From Ceratotherium simum simum (lineage: Eukaryota > Chordata > Mammalia > Perissodactyla > Rhinocerotidae): a DNA stretch of 64,000 bases. Below are positions 43,305-53,639 of the stretch, in pieces. The stretch spans positions 1,911,110 to 1,975,109 of the forward strand of contig NW_004454210.1 of the NCBI RefSeq assembly GCF_000283155.1. Reading direction: 5' to 3'. The stretch's first letter is position 1; each line of letters opens with the position of its first letter. Below the pieces are notes generated by a model. It did no database searches and was not told the DNA's origin. It saw only the letters and a list, made by a program, of their open reading frames with translations. The translations under genes and the position numbers were made by a program.

Positions 43305-43567
43305 GGATCTAGTGGTTAGGAGCAAAGACTAGACATCCAGGAGTTCTGGGTTCAAACTGTTGGCTTTACCACTTATCAGCTATTGATCTTGAACAAGTTA
43401 TGTAACCTTTCTGTGTCTTGGTTTCCTCTTTTATAAAATGAGGATAACGAGAATCCTTACCTCATAGGGTTGTTGTGGGGCTTAAATGAGTTAATATATG
43501 TAAAGAACTTGGGCCGGTGCCTGGAACATGGTGATTGCTATGTACATGTTGGTTTTTCTATTGTTAT
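43305..43567 (+). repeat. Full-length MIR SINE
   Basis: The best-preserved MIR here. The tRNA-like head 'ctagtggttaggagcaaaga' and B-box region 'tgggttcaaactgttggc' are followed by the core 'accacttatcagctattga', 'gtcttggtttcctcttttat', 'aaaatgaggataacgagaat' and 'cctcatagggttgttgtggg', then the L2-like tail 'aatgagttaatatatgtaaa' and 'ggtgcctggaacatggtgat'. Plus orientation. Confidence 0.92.
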
Positions 43568-44119
43568 TGGGGTTAGACTGGGAATTGGGCCGGGTTAGTT
43601 GCAGGGTAAGGGTGACTCTAGTTCATGATTCCACTCATTACTGGAGGTTCCACCTCATGGCCAGAGGGGTCTGGGGCTGGGAAGTGCCAGGATCATCCCT
43701 CTCTTGGGATGGCCTTCCCTTGCTCTCTCTCTGGAGACCAGGTTGGGATTGAATGTGGGCAGGGGTCTCCATCTCACTTTCCCTTGGAAGGCTTCCCATT
43801 CCTTAACCCGTTCTGACTCTGACCCTTCTTCTTCCTTGCCCATGTGGCAACAGAGCTATGGAAATTGTTTGATACAACCACAATCCCAAGTGGGGTTTTA
43901 AAAGGGTGGGCGGAAATAGGCTTTGGCCTCTAACTCCCTTCTGAGAAGGAAATTTTGCATGGTGAGGATACCTGTGTGGACATTTGGATCAGTTGCATGG
44001 AGCTAGAATGGAAAAGGGCCAATAAAATTCCAGCCCAAGAATAAGGCAAACCATACAGTGGCCACTAGGGGTGCTGGTGGATGTGAGTGTAGTATTCATC
44101 TCTCCATCCGTATGCCAAC
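43568..44119. other. Unassigned
   Basis: No repeat or gene recognised. Short frames on both strands only. Confidence 0.35.
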
Positions 44120-44259
44120 CATTCATCCTCCATCCATCCATCCATCCACACATCCATCCATCCATCCACCTGCCATCCATCCATCCATCCGCCATCCATC
44201 CATCCATCCATCTGCCATCCATCCATCCATCCGTCCATCCATCTATCCATCCATCCATC
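44120..44259 (+). repeat. (ATCC)n microsatellite
   Basis: About 140 bp of ATCC/CATC tetranucleotide repeats with scattered interruptions (CTGCC, CCGCC, CCGTCC, CATCTATCC). It forces open frames of His-Pro-Ser-Ile on the plus strand and Trp-Met-Asp-Gly on the minus strand over 72-117 codons; these are artefacts. Likely length-polymorphic. Confidence 0.95.
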
Positions 44260-44261
44260 AC

Positions 44262-44400
44262 CACAACAAATACTGGGCGCCAACTCTGAGTCAGGTGGGC
44301 CATTCCTGCACTCACGCAGCTCATTGTCTAGAGAAGGATGTGCATACTTAATGACTAAACACTGTGCTAGTAAGGAATGTACACTATGTGAAGAGAGTTC
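44262..44400 (-). repeat. L2 tail fragment (minus strand)
   Basis: 'caaatactgggcgccaactc', 'cctgcactcacgcagctcat' and 'tgtctagagaaggatgtgca' resemble reverse-complement L2 3' end (tttattgagcgcctactatg, ccctcatggagcttacattctag). The ATCC array lies directly against it. Confidence 0.5.
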
Positions 44401-45528
44401 TGGGGAGGGTGGAACCATTCATGGCTGGGGCCACGGGCTAGAAAGGAGGCCTCTTCCTTCTCTCCTTGGCTCTGACTCTTCCGTCCTGGTGGCAACTCCT
44501 TTCCTAGGGTTGGGTCCAGTGGCAGGCTAATTCTTCAGTTTCCTGATTCTAAATCACTGGGTTCAACTTGAGAAGAGACCTGTTTCTTCTGGGAAGGAAT
44601 TCTAGAGTTACCAAATCACTTTACCACACCTGGCCAGGCACCCTGAGGTCATAGCCAAGTTGTCTGGAGATAGGCTCTCTTCTTCATGAAGACTCCCTTG
44701 GGGAGATGTGGACACAAAGTGTCCAGGCCACCTCCAGCCACTGGAGTGGCAATACCATGGATACGGTACTGCTGTCCCCAGTGTGGAACTACCTCTGCTC
44801 ACCCTTACTTGGGGCAGTGGGCAGTGGGCCAGAAGCCCCTCTCTTGTCCCTTCTACTCTACGATCCCCCATCCCCAGCCCCCCTCTTGGCCCTTCATTTA
44901 GGTCTCTTAGTAATGGCTCTCAATCTCAGGTTTCCTAATGGGGGCATATTTTGCCTCTAACTAAGTGCAGGCTGCAAGAGTCAGAGTGCAGGAAATATGA
45001 TTCTCCCAGATAAGACTAGGTTCCCCAAGGCTGTTGCATGGTGAGGGCTGTCTGTGCCACTGGATGAGGGGTCAGATGGTAGGGGTTGTGTCTGCTCCAC
45101 CAGCCTAGGGCAGGGGCTGGGCCTTGCCCACCATCTCTCCCCTGTTAAAGAATAGAAACAAGCTCCTGGAAACTTGTGGACTGGCCTGTTTACGGGGAGA
45201 ATTTGGCCAGGGCCTGAGGTGGTTTCAGTATTCTCTCTCTCCCTCTGTCTGTCTGACTAATGTTCTCACCTGCAAGCCCCGGGTGAGAGACGGCAGCGTC
45301 TCCCACTACTGCCCCAATGAGTGGCTATGTTTGCAGTGTAGCTGCCTGATGGTATCTTGGAGGGTGGTTTAGGTGAGCTGTCTCTGAGAGTGTCTGTCTG
45401 TTGTTTGTCTCAGTGCCCACCTGGCCCCCACCCCAGCCCCTGCCTGAGCTCACTGCATTATTCATAGAACCATAGGACCAGCACCCCTGCTCCCAGCACT
45501 GTGGGAGACACCTGCCTGGCTGATATTG
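44401..45528. other. Unassigned GC-moderate DNA
   Basis: No repeat or exon recognised over 1.1 kb. A compact GC-rich block at 45.27-45.36 kb has some codon-like openness (82-codon frame at 45124-45372) but no domain and no good flanking splice signals. Confidence 0.35.
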
Positions 45529-45529
45529 G

Positions 45530-45573
<44 letters not shown>
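45529..45573 (+). repeat. (GT)n microsatellite
   Basis: About 22 GT units with one GC interruption near the start. Confidence 0.95.
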
Positions 45574-45574
<1 letters not shown>

Positions 45575-45974
45575 CAGGGGAGGGGGTCCTCTCTTCACCT
45601 CCTCTTGAACTAGCCACCAGGATTTCTCCTCTGACATATTTCTAAGTAGAAGCTATGGGGCCATAGTGTCTCCGGAGATGAGATGCCGCGTTTCCATCTT
45701 CTTGCTCACAAAGAATCCCAGCAATGAGCACTGACTCCACATTCCTGAACGGCCTCTAAATACCTTCTCTTGCACCAATGGGTTCCCACCTCCTTATTCT
45801 GGGAGAGTTCCTTTCTGGTTGCCCTAGCTGAAGAGGGTCTTTTCCTGGCCCCAAGTCCCTCCTATGGTAAGAGAAGACTAGGGACAGTGCCATCAACAGA
45901 ACTTGGTGCCCAGCCTAGCTTGACCTCTACCCCCAGCTGTGGGAACCACCACCACCAACCCACCCCTCCCACTG

Positions 45975-46075
45975 CCCCTTAGTTTCCTAAGCTATAAAAT
46001 GGGAATCATGGTATGAAGAGTCCCTTTGGGGTTAAAGGAGATCACATATGAAGAAGTGCTGGGACACAGGAGCCC
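45975..46075 (+). repeat. MIR SINE fragment
   Basis: 'cccttagtttcctaagctat' and 'aaaatgggaatcatggtatg', then 'ggagatcacatatgaagaag' and 'tgctgggacacagga', follow the MIR core and tail. Confidence 0.6.
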
Positions 46076-46287
46076 AGTGTCTTAACATTCTTCCTCTTTC
46101 TGACTCTGTCCCTTCAATCCTGTCTTCCCCAAGGACTGTCTCCTGGGCAACAACCATGTACAGAGGGTATCAGAGGAGAAACTAAAACACAAGAAGTAAA
46201 GGAGGGAGCAGAGCTCCACCCTTGGGGATCCTCTGAGCTGATGGGAGAGATACAATCTCTGCCACAGGAGCTCTTGGTGTGTTTGTG

Positions 46288-46291
<4 letters not shown>

Positions 46292-46330
<39 letters not shown>
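46292..46330 (+). repeat. (GT)n microsatellite
   Basis: About 19 uninterrupted GT units, preceded by imperfect GTTTGTGTTTCT. A minus-strand His-Thr frame here is an artefact. Confidence 0.95.
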
Positions 46331-46384
46331 TGGGGAGTTGCCCAAGCACAGGAGGGGAGCCCAGATCCGTGTATCTAGGCTAGG

Positions 46385-46600
46385 TTGACGACTGTAATGT
46401 CTTTTTAGCAGGCAAGAGTGATCAACAAATTCATTAAGTCCCTGTTAACACATCTATTGTCAAAGCTAATAATTTGATTTAACCAAGCTGATTACCTTCA
46501 TTAAAAACTATTAGTTCCCGTAAGCAAATGTTCCTGTGTTTGCATTTTCATAATTGTGTTGACATTTCACAACACAATAATTGTGTTGCATTTCAAGGGC
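46385..46600. promoter_or_regulatory. Candidate conserved non-coding element, AT-rich with homeodomain-type motifs
   Basis: A sharply bounded AT-rich island of about 215 bp in GC-rich surroundings, not matching a repeat I know. It contains several TAAT or ATTA cores, 'ttgatttaaccaagctgatt', a 19-bp imperfect palindrome CAACACAATAATTGTGTTG at 46570-46588, and a direct duplication of 'ataattgtgttg(a)catttca' (46550-46569 and 46577-46595). Such composition is typical of developmental enhancers, but no conservation data are available to me. Confidence 0.35.
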
Positions 46601-46964
46601 AGCCTGTGCTCAAACAACGCTCTGCATTGACCTCCTCAGCCTGGGCGCTGGGCTAGGTGTTGGGGACAGTGGGGAACAAGACAGCCCTGGCTGTCCTTTG
46701 CCTACAGCCCATCACTTGCTGCCTCTGGTGTCCTGGATGATTCGTGGCCTTGTGTCTGGACGGCACTACAAGCTGTCTGGGGGTAGGGCCAAGGCCAACC
46801 TTACAGCCGGTCTCAGGCACCTCTGGGTGCCAGGTTGTCTAAGCGAGCATCTTACACGTAGGACAGCCCCCCAGCACAGTGTCTCAAGGGCACCATTGAT
46901 TGACACACCCACCATTAACTAGGCAAAGAGAGGCTCCGCTGTCCCCCTTCAGGGAAGAGGAAGG

Positions 46965-47150
46965 AACCAGTGTTTGTCGAGCATCCACGGCTGCCAAGTG
47001 CTGGCCCTGTGGTTCCCCCTTTAATCCCTCCAGGAACGTGTCAGCATCTCCATTTTGAGTTAGTTAAGTTAGTTACTTAACTCAGGAAAGTAAGTAACTA
47101 ACCCAAGTTGACATGCCAGAGAAAGGGTCTGCACCCCGAACCTGGGCCAT
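46965..47150 (-). repeat. MIR SINE (minus strand) carrying a local inverted repeat
   Basis: 'gtgtttgtcgagcatccacg', 'tccctccaggaacgtgtcag', 'aagtaactaacccaagttga' and 'gtctgcaccccgaacctggg' are reverse-complement MIR landmarks. The 'aggaaactgaggc' part is replaced by 'gttagttactta...taagtaactaac', a perfect 12-bp inverted repeat at 47068-47079 and 47091-47102 with an 11-nt loop. Confidence 0.65.
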
Positions 47151-47684
47151 TTCCATCACATCATGCCTTCCTTCTTAAGAGAGAGGTGAACAGGGCCTCT
47201 GGAGCTCCCTGTTCCTGGCTCCCTGGGGTCCGAGTGCTGCCTTCACCCGTCTCCATCAGGGAGGCATGGACAGGACAACAGCGTACCTCAATGAGGGCCA
47301 GTCTCAAGGACACCGGCCTTCCTCTGCTGCCCTGTGATTTTCCCTTGTACCATAGGTCCTGGCCCGGCCCCAGGAGGCCCCTGAGTCCTAAAGAGTCTTG
47401 TGATATATGCATTTTGGGGCCTGGGCAAAAGAGCACCCCATCCTCCCCTCTCCCCTGTGGCTACACTCCCAGACCCGCCTGAAGCCTGGACTAAGACCGC
47501 ACAGGCAGGCTAGGCTTAGGGCAGCTGGAGCCCCACCGTCTGCCCTCCCACCTCTCTGGCCGGTGCTCCGGTGAGTTTTCCTAGATGCCCATTCCCCCGG
47601 AGCAAAAGCCAGGGTCTGGCAGGGGAAGCGTGGAGACATCTCAAAAGGAGGTAGAGGAGTCTGGGCTTTGTAACAACAACAACT
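47151..47684. other. Unassigned GC-rich DNA
   Basis: No repeat, exon or RNA recognised. Overlapping 83-124 codon frames on both strands have no domain. Confidence 0.35.
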
Positions 47685-47755
47685 GTAGCTGACACTGATT
47701 GAGCACCGGCTGTGTGCCCAGGCCCTGTTCTAAGCACTTTGCCCATGACAGGCAG
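47685..47755 (-). repeat. MIR tail fragment (minus strand)
   Basis: 'gctgacactgattgagcacc' and 'ctgttctaagcactttgccc' match the reverse complement of the MIR 3' end (tttattgagcgcttactatg, ctgttctaagcgctttacat). The rest is lost. Confidence 0.6.
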
Positions 47756-49234
47756 GAAGATGCACCTCTTGGAGCCTCAGTCTCTCCATCTATAGAGTGG
47801 GTAGAGGAATCCATATTGGGAAAGTGTGCCCTGGGGACCAGAGGGAGATGCTTTGCATTCAGATTTCTTGGCACTGTAGATGTACCCTCACTTCCTCCTG
47901 GACTGTGAAGGAAGCAGGGGCTGCATCTGCCAGGGCCTCCTGGACTAGCCATGGGGTGAGGGGAAGCCTGAGCCTGGAGGAAGGAAGGGACCTTTCATGA
48001 AAGTGGCATGAGGGGGCCACAGGAGCCCCAGCCCAGACAAGGCATCCCCCCTCGGCCTGACACTGACACCAGCCTCTCCTGCTCCCCCCTCCTTCCCTTC
48101 CTCCTGAGCCCTGCTGCCTTGTCCTCCCCTGTCCTGGCTTCCTGTGGGGGCCATCTCCCCACCTCTGTTTCTCCTCACCCCCTCCCTGGCTTGCTTTTCC
48201 CAGGCCTCACCGGGGGGCAGCCCTGCTGTGTGTGCTGTTCTCAAGGACAACAACCCTGACAGCCACAGGGTACAGGAAACCAGCCCCACCACTGCCCCTC
48301 GCACAGCACTGTCCCTTCCAGGGGCCCTATGGCCGTCCCCAACCTCTGTTCTTTCCCTTGCCTCTCTGCCTTTTCCTTCCCTCTCTTCCTTCCTCTCTCT
48401 TTCCTTCTCCACCCCCTTCCTGCCTTCCTACCCACCACAGGCTGTTTTCCGGATTGTGAATACCTCCCACCCTGCTCTGTCCCCCACACTCGTCTTATTG
48501 TCCCATCTCTCCCTGCCTCTCTCCCCTTCCTCCTCTGGCCCTTAGCCCTGTCCTGGACCCCCACTGCACCTCCACCCCAAGACCTGAAACAGGAGCAGCC
48601 TCTACCCCAGCAGGAGATAGAAGCTTCCAGACTCCCCATGGGAGGAAGTCGAGGGCCTGGACTGAGTAGTCAGCATCTGCTGATCTTGGCCATTCAGAGG
48701 AGCCAGGTAAGCCCATCGGAGGAGACAAATGTTGCTCAGAAGCCCAAGAGAGCCTGTGGTCCTCTCTTCGGCATGTGCTCCTAAGGTAAATCTCCTGCCC
48801 CTCTTTGAGGACAGAATTGACCTTAAAAAAAAAAAAAAAAAACAGTTCAAAGTTATTGTGACCCAGATGGTGAATGAGATGAGTCAGAGAGGACAATTTT
48901 GGATAGGAAGCTGAGCATGGCAGTAAAAGAAGACTGTGCTTGTGTGCGGCTTGTCAGTTCAGTTCACTTCTGCCCTGTGAGCATCATGACGGACAAAACG
49001 CCAGGCTCTGGGAGGGGCAAGAACCGCAGCCAGCTCTGCTCGTCCTCCAGAGCTCACGTCCAGTGGGGAGGGTACCTGAGGGTTGTGAAGAGTGCTTCTG
49101 GATATGAGAGAGACTAATTCAATCCCCACTAGGGGGACAGGGCTTGAGACATGGGAAGTCTTCTCCAAAGTGTTGTTTGCCACTGGGACATGAAGAATTG
49201 GGAGCCACAGTGCCAAGCTGCAGGGAGCAGCCCT
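47756..49234. other. GC-rich, pyrimidine-rich tract and an A-run
   Basis: From 48.06 to 48.54 kb the plus strand is a long C/T-rich tract (CCTTCC, CTCTC, CCTCC) that generates spurious 130-155 codon frames on both strands. An 18-nt A-run sits at 48825-48842 without a recognisable retroposon body or target duplication. No gene. Confidence 0.4.
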
Positions 49235-49400
49235 GGGCCCACTGGTCTGAGTGCCAGCTCCGCCACTTTCTAGCTGCGTAACTCAGAACACGCGACTCTC
49301 AGGGGCTCGGTTTTCTCATCTTTAAAGTGGAAATAATTTTCATACCAATCTCACAGTGTTTGCGTGAGGCTTAATGACTGAATCCCAAAAGCCTCAATAC
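49235..49400 (+). repeat. MIR SINE
   Basis: 'gtgccagctccgccactttc', 'tagctgcgtaactcagaaca', 'ggctcggttttctcatcttt', 'aaagtggaaataattttcat' and 'tctcacagtgtttgcgtgag' give the MIR core and tail in order. Confidence 0.8.
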
Positions 49401-50089
49401 ACTTTGGCTTTTAAAAAGGACATTTCTAAAAAGTATCCTATTTCAAAAACGTTTTTAAGTGAAGCGTCAACAACCTCCTAAGCAATTATGCAGGAGTCCA
49501 GCCCTCCTTTGGCGTCCCAGAATGGAAACACTGGGTTCCGCTTTGTCTCTGCCACTGGCCTGCTGCGTGCCCATCTGTAAGATGAGGAGGCTATAACAGG
49601 TGTCTCTAAACTTCCTGCAGGTTTGGTATCATTTCCTCAAGAATCCAGTGTCACCGCTTTTTGTCGTTGGCCCAGGGCAGCGGGGACAGTCAAGTGGGGG
49701 CGGGGGGCAGGGGTTGGAATGCGGAGAAGGCCTCCTTCTTCTGAAAGCCTGGATCCAAGAAAAAGAGACCCAGATAGGAGAACTCTGGTCTTGAGTCAGC
49801 TTCTAGAAGGAAGTAGGGTCTGTGCATGCCCTGGAGCCCCAAACCCAAATATTTGGAGGCTTCTGCAGTTGGGGTGTGGTAGGGGTGAGTCATCCAATGG
49901 GGAAAAAATGGGGAAAACTTTCCCCTTGTTCTCTTCCCTTCCCTCCTCATGCTCACGAGCAGAAGCTGAGCAGGATCAAAGCCGTACACAGCTCCTGAGA
50001 GAGAGATGTTGGCGTGTTTAGCCGCCTGGGCAAGCTGGGCGGGGAGACTGTTGTGGGATGTTACAATGAGAGCACGCACACGCTCCCTC
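49401..50089. other. Unassigned
   Basis: A block at 49,380-49,480 ('acactttggcttttaaaaag', 'caaaaacgtttttaagtgaa') is AT-rich and unassigned. Otherwise GC-rich unrecognised DNA. Confidence 0.35.
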
Positions 50090-50480
50090 TCCACCACGTT
50101 GCAGTGGCTTTAATGAGCCCCTTGCAAAGCTATGGCCATTTAAGCAGATCCTGTCCATCCGTGTCAGAAAGAAAACATTATTAATAAGTTGCCCTGGGCA
50201 CCCGGTAATGATTGTGAGCGGCTGTGAGCCAGGATACACGAGGGCACTGCAACTTGAAAGGGAACATTTCCCAAAGGGAGGTGATAGGTCTTGATAATTG
50301 TTATAATAACAGCTCAGCCGGCCTGGGTTGGTTCCTTTCATCCTGTGAGGTCATAAATGGCTTTCTCCACCGGAGAAAGGACAAGGCCTCCACCCACCAC
50401 AAACACCCTCTCGGTCCCATTCACCCAGCTAGGGTTTTGCCCAGCTGTTATTTCTGAGCTGGGGAAACTTCAGAATTGTT
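50090..50480. promoter_or_regulatory. Candidate conserved non-coding element
   Basis: About 390 bp that match no repeat I know, with mixed GC/AT composition and several transcription-factor-like words: 'acattattaataag', 'ccggtaatgattgtg', 'cttgataattgttataataa' and 'gtgaggtcataaatgg'. Both strands lack an open frame with domain character. The low repeat content and motif density make it a candidate enhancer. This is inference from composition only. Confidence 0.3.
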
Positions 50481-51504
50481 AAAACAAGGTGAGCTAACCA
50501 TGCCTGTGTGGGCCATCCTCTCGTCAAGTGTGTTCTTGAGCCCTCTGCCAGGAAGCCTAGTCCATTCTATTGGCCAGGTTTCCCTCGTTGTCCCACACCC
50601 AAACGTGTAGTGTGCAATGTAGTTGAGTTTGCTGCATGAGTGACCACAAATGCATGGCTGGTTTACTTTTCTCCCCAGGTCTGTTTACACTTGAAAAGTT
50701 GACAATCATGTCCTGCAGACAGAAGAGTTAACACAACTCTGACTTATGTCTTTGTTGGGCTCAGGGCGTCTCGTTAGGGCTCTGAGTGAACGCCTAACAG
50801 GGCCCGCAGCCACAGGGCGGGCTGGCAGTCAGAGTGCCAGTGACACAGGCTTTGTGGATATTGTCTGGATTATGCATTATTTAAGGTTCTTTGTCTTCTA
50901 TCTGTCTGCTTTCTTCTACACTGGTCTGAGATGGCAAGACTACAAGAGCATGGGCTACTGTGTTTGGAGCTGAGACCGTGCACGGCACTGTGGTCCCCCT
51001 GGCCCCGTTATTCTCCTGCAGAGGAGGTGGCCACATTCAGGGTGCTCATCTCCACTTTGCTCCCGCTGCCGCCTGGGTTCAAAGCTGCCTGGCCCACATC
51101 TAGCATCCTCCCAGCCCCCTGGTCTGGCCGGGTCCCCTCCTCAGCCCTCCGCAGAGGCCCCTCTGGGGTTGTCAGCCCCAAGATACTGGCCTTGCTGAGC
51201 AGCCACAGCCTACCCTTTGCCTAATGGAAACCACACATTCCGGGCTTTCCTGCAAATCTTGGTTCACTCTTCAACCCTTTGTCACGTGGTGCGCCACATT
51301 TAGAATTGAGAAAAATGACTTCTTGATTTTATTCCATGCCAAACTTCATCACGCACATAGATGCCTTGCAGCACCTCAGATGTTCATGCAGTGGCTGTAG
51401 ATTTTTTAAGTTTTGTTCTCTCGTCTGACGACACAGACCTGGGCATGCAAAGGACTCTGGGAAATGCTGCTGAGACCGAAATGGAGGATATTTGAAGATG
51501 GGCA
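50481..51504. other. Unassigned
   Basis: No repeat recognised. A 97-codon plus frame at 50931-51224 lacks splice or domain support. Confidence 0.35.
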
Positions 51505-51725
51505 GGTTTGGAGAACGCTTAGGAATATAGGTTCAAATTCCGACCCTGCCATGCAGGCAAGTTGTTTGCCTGCTTGATCTCTTCAACTGTGGAATGGGGA
51601 CAGTAGCACGTAGCTCACAGGATTATGTGAAGACAAAATGAGTTAATGCGGGAAGAGCATTCAGAACAGAGCCTGGAACATAGAATGTCAGCTACTGTAG
51701 TGATAATTATTATTTTTATTATTGT
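51505..51725 (+). repeat. MIR SINE
   Basis: 'ataggttcaaattccgaccc', 'tgccatgcaggcaagttgtt', 'cttcaactgtggaatgggga', 'gctcacaggattatgtgaag', 'acaaaatgagttaatgcggg' and 'cagagcctggaacatagaat' run in MIR order, ending in a TATTATTATT stretch. Confidence 0.82.
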
Positions 51726-52344
51726 GAAAGTGGTGGAGGGGCTAAACTCTGACCTTTCCAAGTCCCCTCCCTCAGAACCTGGGAATCTGTGATTCACAGA
51801 TGCGGACTGGGATACCAGCAGCCAGCAGACAAGGATCTTGCTAAAAGCCTTCAGGGCAAAGGATTCTAAGACCATCCTTAACTCTGATGAGCTTCAAGCT
51901 TTCCCTGTCAGAGGTTCCCCCTTAGGTCAGACTTCTAGCCTGCATGCTGCAGCCGAATCACGTTTCTCTGCCTCCCACTTGCTTACTGCAGAGAAGTAGG
52001 GAGGCCCAGTTTTCCAGGCTTCAAGGTATCCCAGTGACCAGAGCCCAAAAGATGGGGGTGATGCCAGGGCAGGCCCTGGGCATGCCAGCCTTCTGTGGTC
52101 CCAGTGCCTTGGACCCAGTGCTTAGAACAAGAGCAGCCACTCAAAAACCCACATGGAGAGCCGGTAAAGTCTTTGTGTACAAATCTTCCCTGTGTCCACC
52201 CCCACCCCAGGGCAGCTGCTGACTGTGAGGGCCATGCGGATATTCCTCTGCCACCACTTTCAGCCTGTCACCTGTGGTTCAAGGAGCGTATGTTTTCCCA
52301 ACTGCCAACCCATGGCCCATGCAGGTGCCTCTGCAAAGGTGTCC
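51726..52344. other. Unassigned
   Basis: No repeat or gene recognised. Confidence 0.35.
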
Positions 52345-52450
52345 TCTTTGCTCAGTGCCAACTCTTATCCATCCTTCATGGCTTAGCTCATATGTCACCT
52401 CCACCAGGAAGCCTTCTCTGACCCCTTTGGTCCACACCATGCTCTCTCTC
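52345..52450 (+). repeat. L2 LINE 3' UTR fragment
   Basis: 'tatccatccttcatggctta', 'gctcatatgtcacctccacc' and 'aggaagccttctctgacccc' match sense L2 (catccttcaggtctcagctt, aaatgtcacctcctcagaga, ggccttccctgacc). Confidence 0.75.
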
Positions 52451-53543
52451 TCGGACTTCCTCTGGCCCTTGGCATTGATATGAAGTAGGCCAAAGGTTTA
52501 TTAGGGCCTATCCCACCCTACCACCTTATTCTCCTGTGATGGCTGAAGTCTGTGGCCAGGGTGAGATGACAGAGTGTGATAAAGTCTCTTCAGAGGCCAA
52601 GAAACCAACCTGTGTTCCTGCCCTTGGGGACCTCTGGATCCTCCCCTGTGCAAGGCTGTGACAGAGCCCTGTCCACACCTGCTCCTGGAGGATGGGAAGA
52701 GTCATTGGACTTTGCTTTGAACTTTGAATTTGGGATACTTACAGGATTCAAAGTTAAAGGCTGGGACAGGAGAGGACAGGCTGGCCTCTCTCAGTGATGG
52801 ACTTGGAGCACTGAGAAGGTGCCAAGAAAAAGCTATTTGGGAAACCCCAGTGTCTCAGTAATGACTGCTGTGCAGATGAGGCGTCCCTACCTGCCTCCCC
52901 GATGTTCTTTGGACCTTTCTTTGTCCCTGCTTCTGTCTCTTGGTCTCTGTGCCACTGTTCCTCCACTTTCCACTTAAGGCAGGCTCGCAAAGTGCCGGGA
53001 CTGACAACTCTCCCACATCGACCGCAGGAGTGTGCGGACCCAGCCTTGGCACAAAGAGCATTCTGCCACCCTGGCCTCCACACCCCCGTCTAAGACTGCG
53101 TCAGCACATCACCAGGGTGAAAGACTGGCTAGCTGACTCCCAGCTATCCATTTCCCAGGCTGACCTTGAAATGCCAACCTGCCACCGTTGCCCCACATTC
53201 TGGATTTTACTGTAATGAAGTACCCCCGACCCAGAGGTTATTTTTTTGTCTGGGATTATCTCTCAAAAGAGAGAAAATGATTGCCTCCCAGAAGAGGGAA
53301 ATCAGAGGTCCAAGACGGGAAATGCCTGTGACCCAGGGTCAGCCTCAGGAGCGGCCTGGCCCAGCCAGGGTAGCCTTTGCCCCCTGCTTCTCTGCCGAGG
53401 CTCTGACTTGGCGGGCAGCCACAGGGCGTGAAGGAGGCACATTAGGTAATGAGCTAGGGTGGTGGGACAGTGGGCAGAAAGGGGCGACCCACCCTCTTCT
53501 CCCTCTCCCAGATGCCCCAGAGCCTCAGCCCTGGGTAACCCAA
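52451..53543. other. GC-rich, repeat-poor DNA
   Basis: No repeat recognised. The longest open frame of the window (213 codons, plus, 53166-53807) begins here. It is Pro/Arg/Gly-rich, has no domain, overlaps three other frames and lacks a usable context, so I do not call it a gene. Confidence 0.4.
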
Positions 53544-53556
53544 AGGTCAAAGGTCA
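53544..53556 (+). promoter_or_regulatory. Perfect DR1 nuclear-receptor element
   Basis: Two exact AGGTCA half sites separated by one A (AGGTCAAAGGTCA), preceded by CAA to give the CAAAGGTCA form preferred by HNF4. In the known families, DR1 elements bind RXR heterodimers with PPAR, COUP-TF and HNF4. No promoter is near, so it would be a distal site if real. A perfect 13-mer in 64 kb is unlikely by chance, but this alone does not establish occupancy. Confidence 0.55.
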
Positions 53557-53639
53557 AGACGAGAGCACCACAGCCGAGGGAAGACTCCTTTCCCAGATCC
53601 AGGCATCCTGTCTTTGCTTTCTGGCTGGACACACCTTGC

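Noticed and set aside
44120..44259. CRISPR-like array
   Set aside because: A 4-bp tandem repeat with no spacers, in a mammalian genome.
44065..44418. Open frames with His-Pro-Ser-Ile or Trp-Met-Asp-Gly repeats
   Set aside because: Translation of the (ATCC)n microsatellite.
47945..48784. Several 130-155 codon frames on both strands
   Set aside because: All derive from one pyrimidine/purine-rich tract and have Ser/Pro/Leu or Arg/Glu/Gly low-complexity translations.
48825..48842. Poly-A run as a processed pseudogene tail
   Set aside because: No flanking target duplication and no recognisable transcript body upstream.
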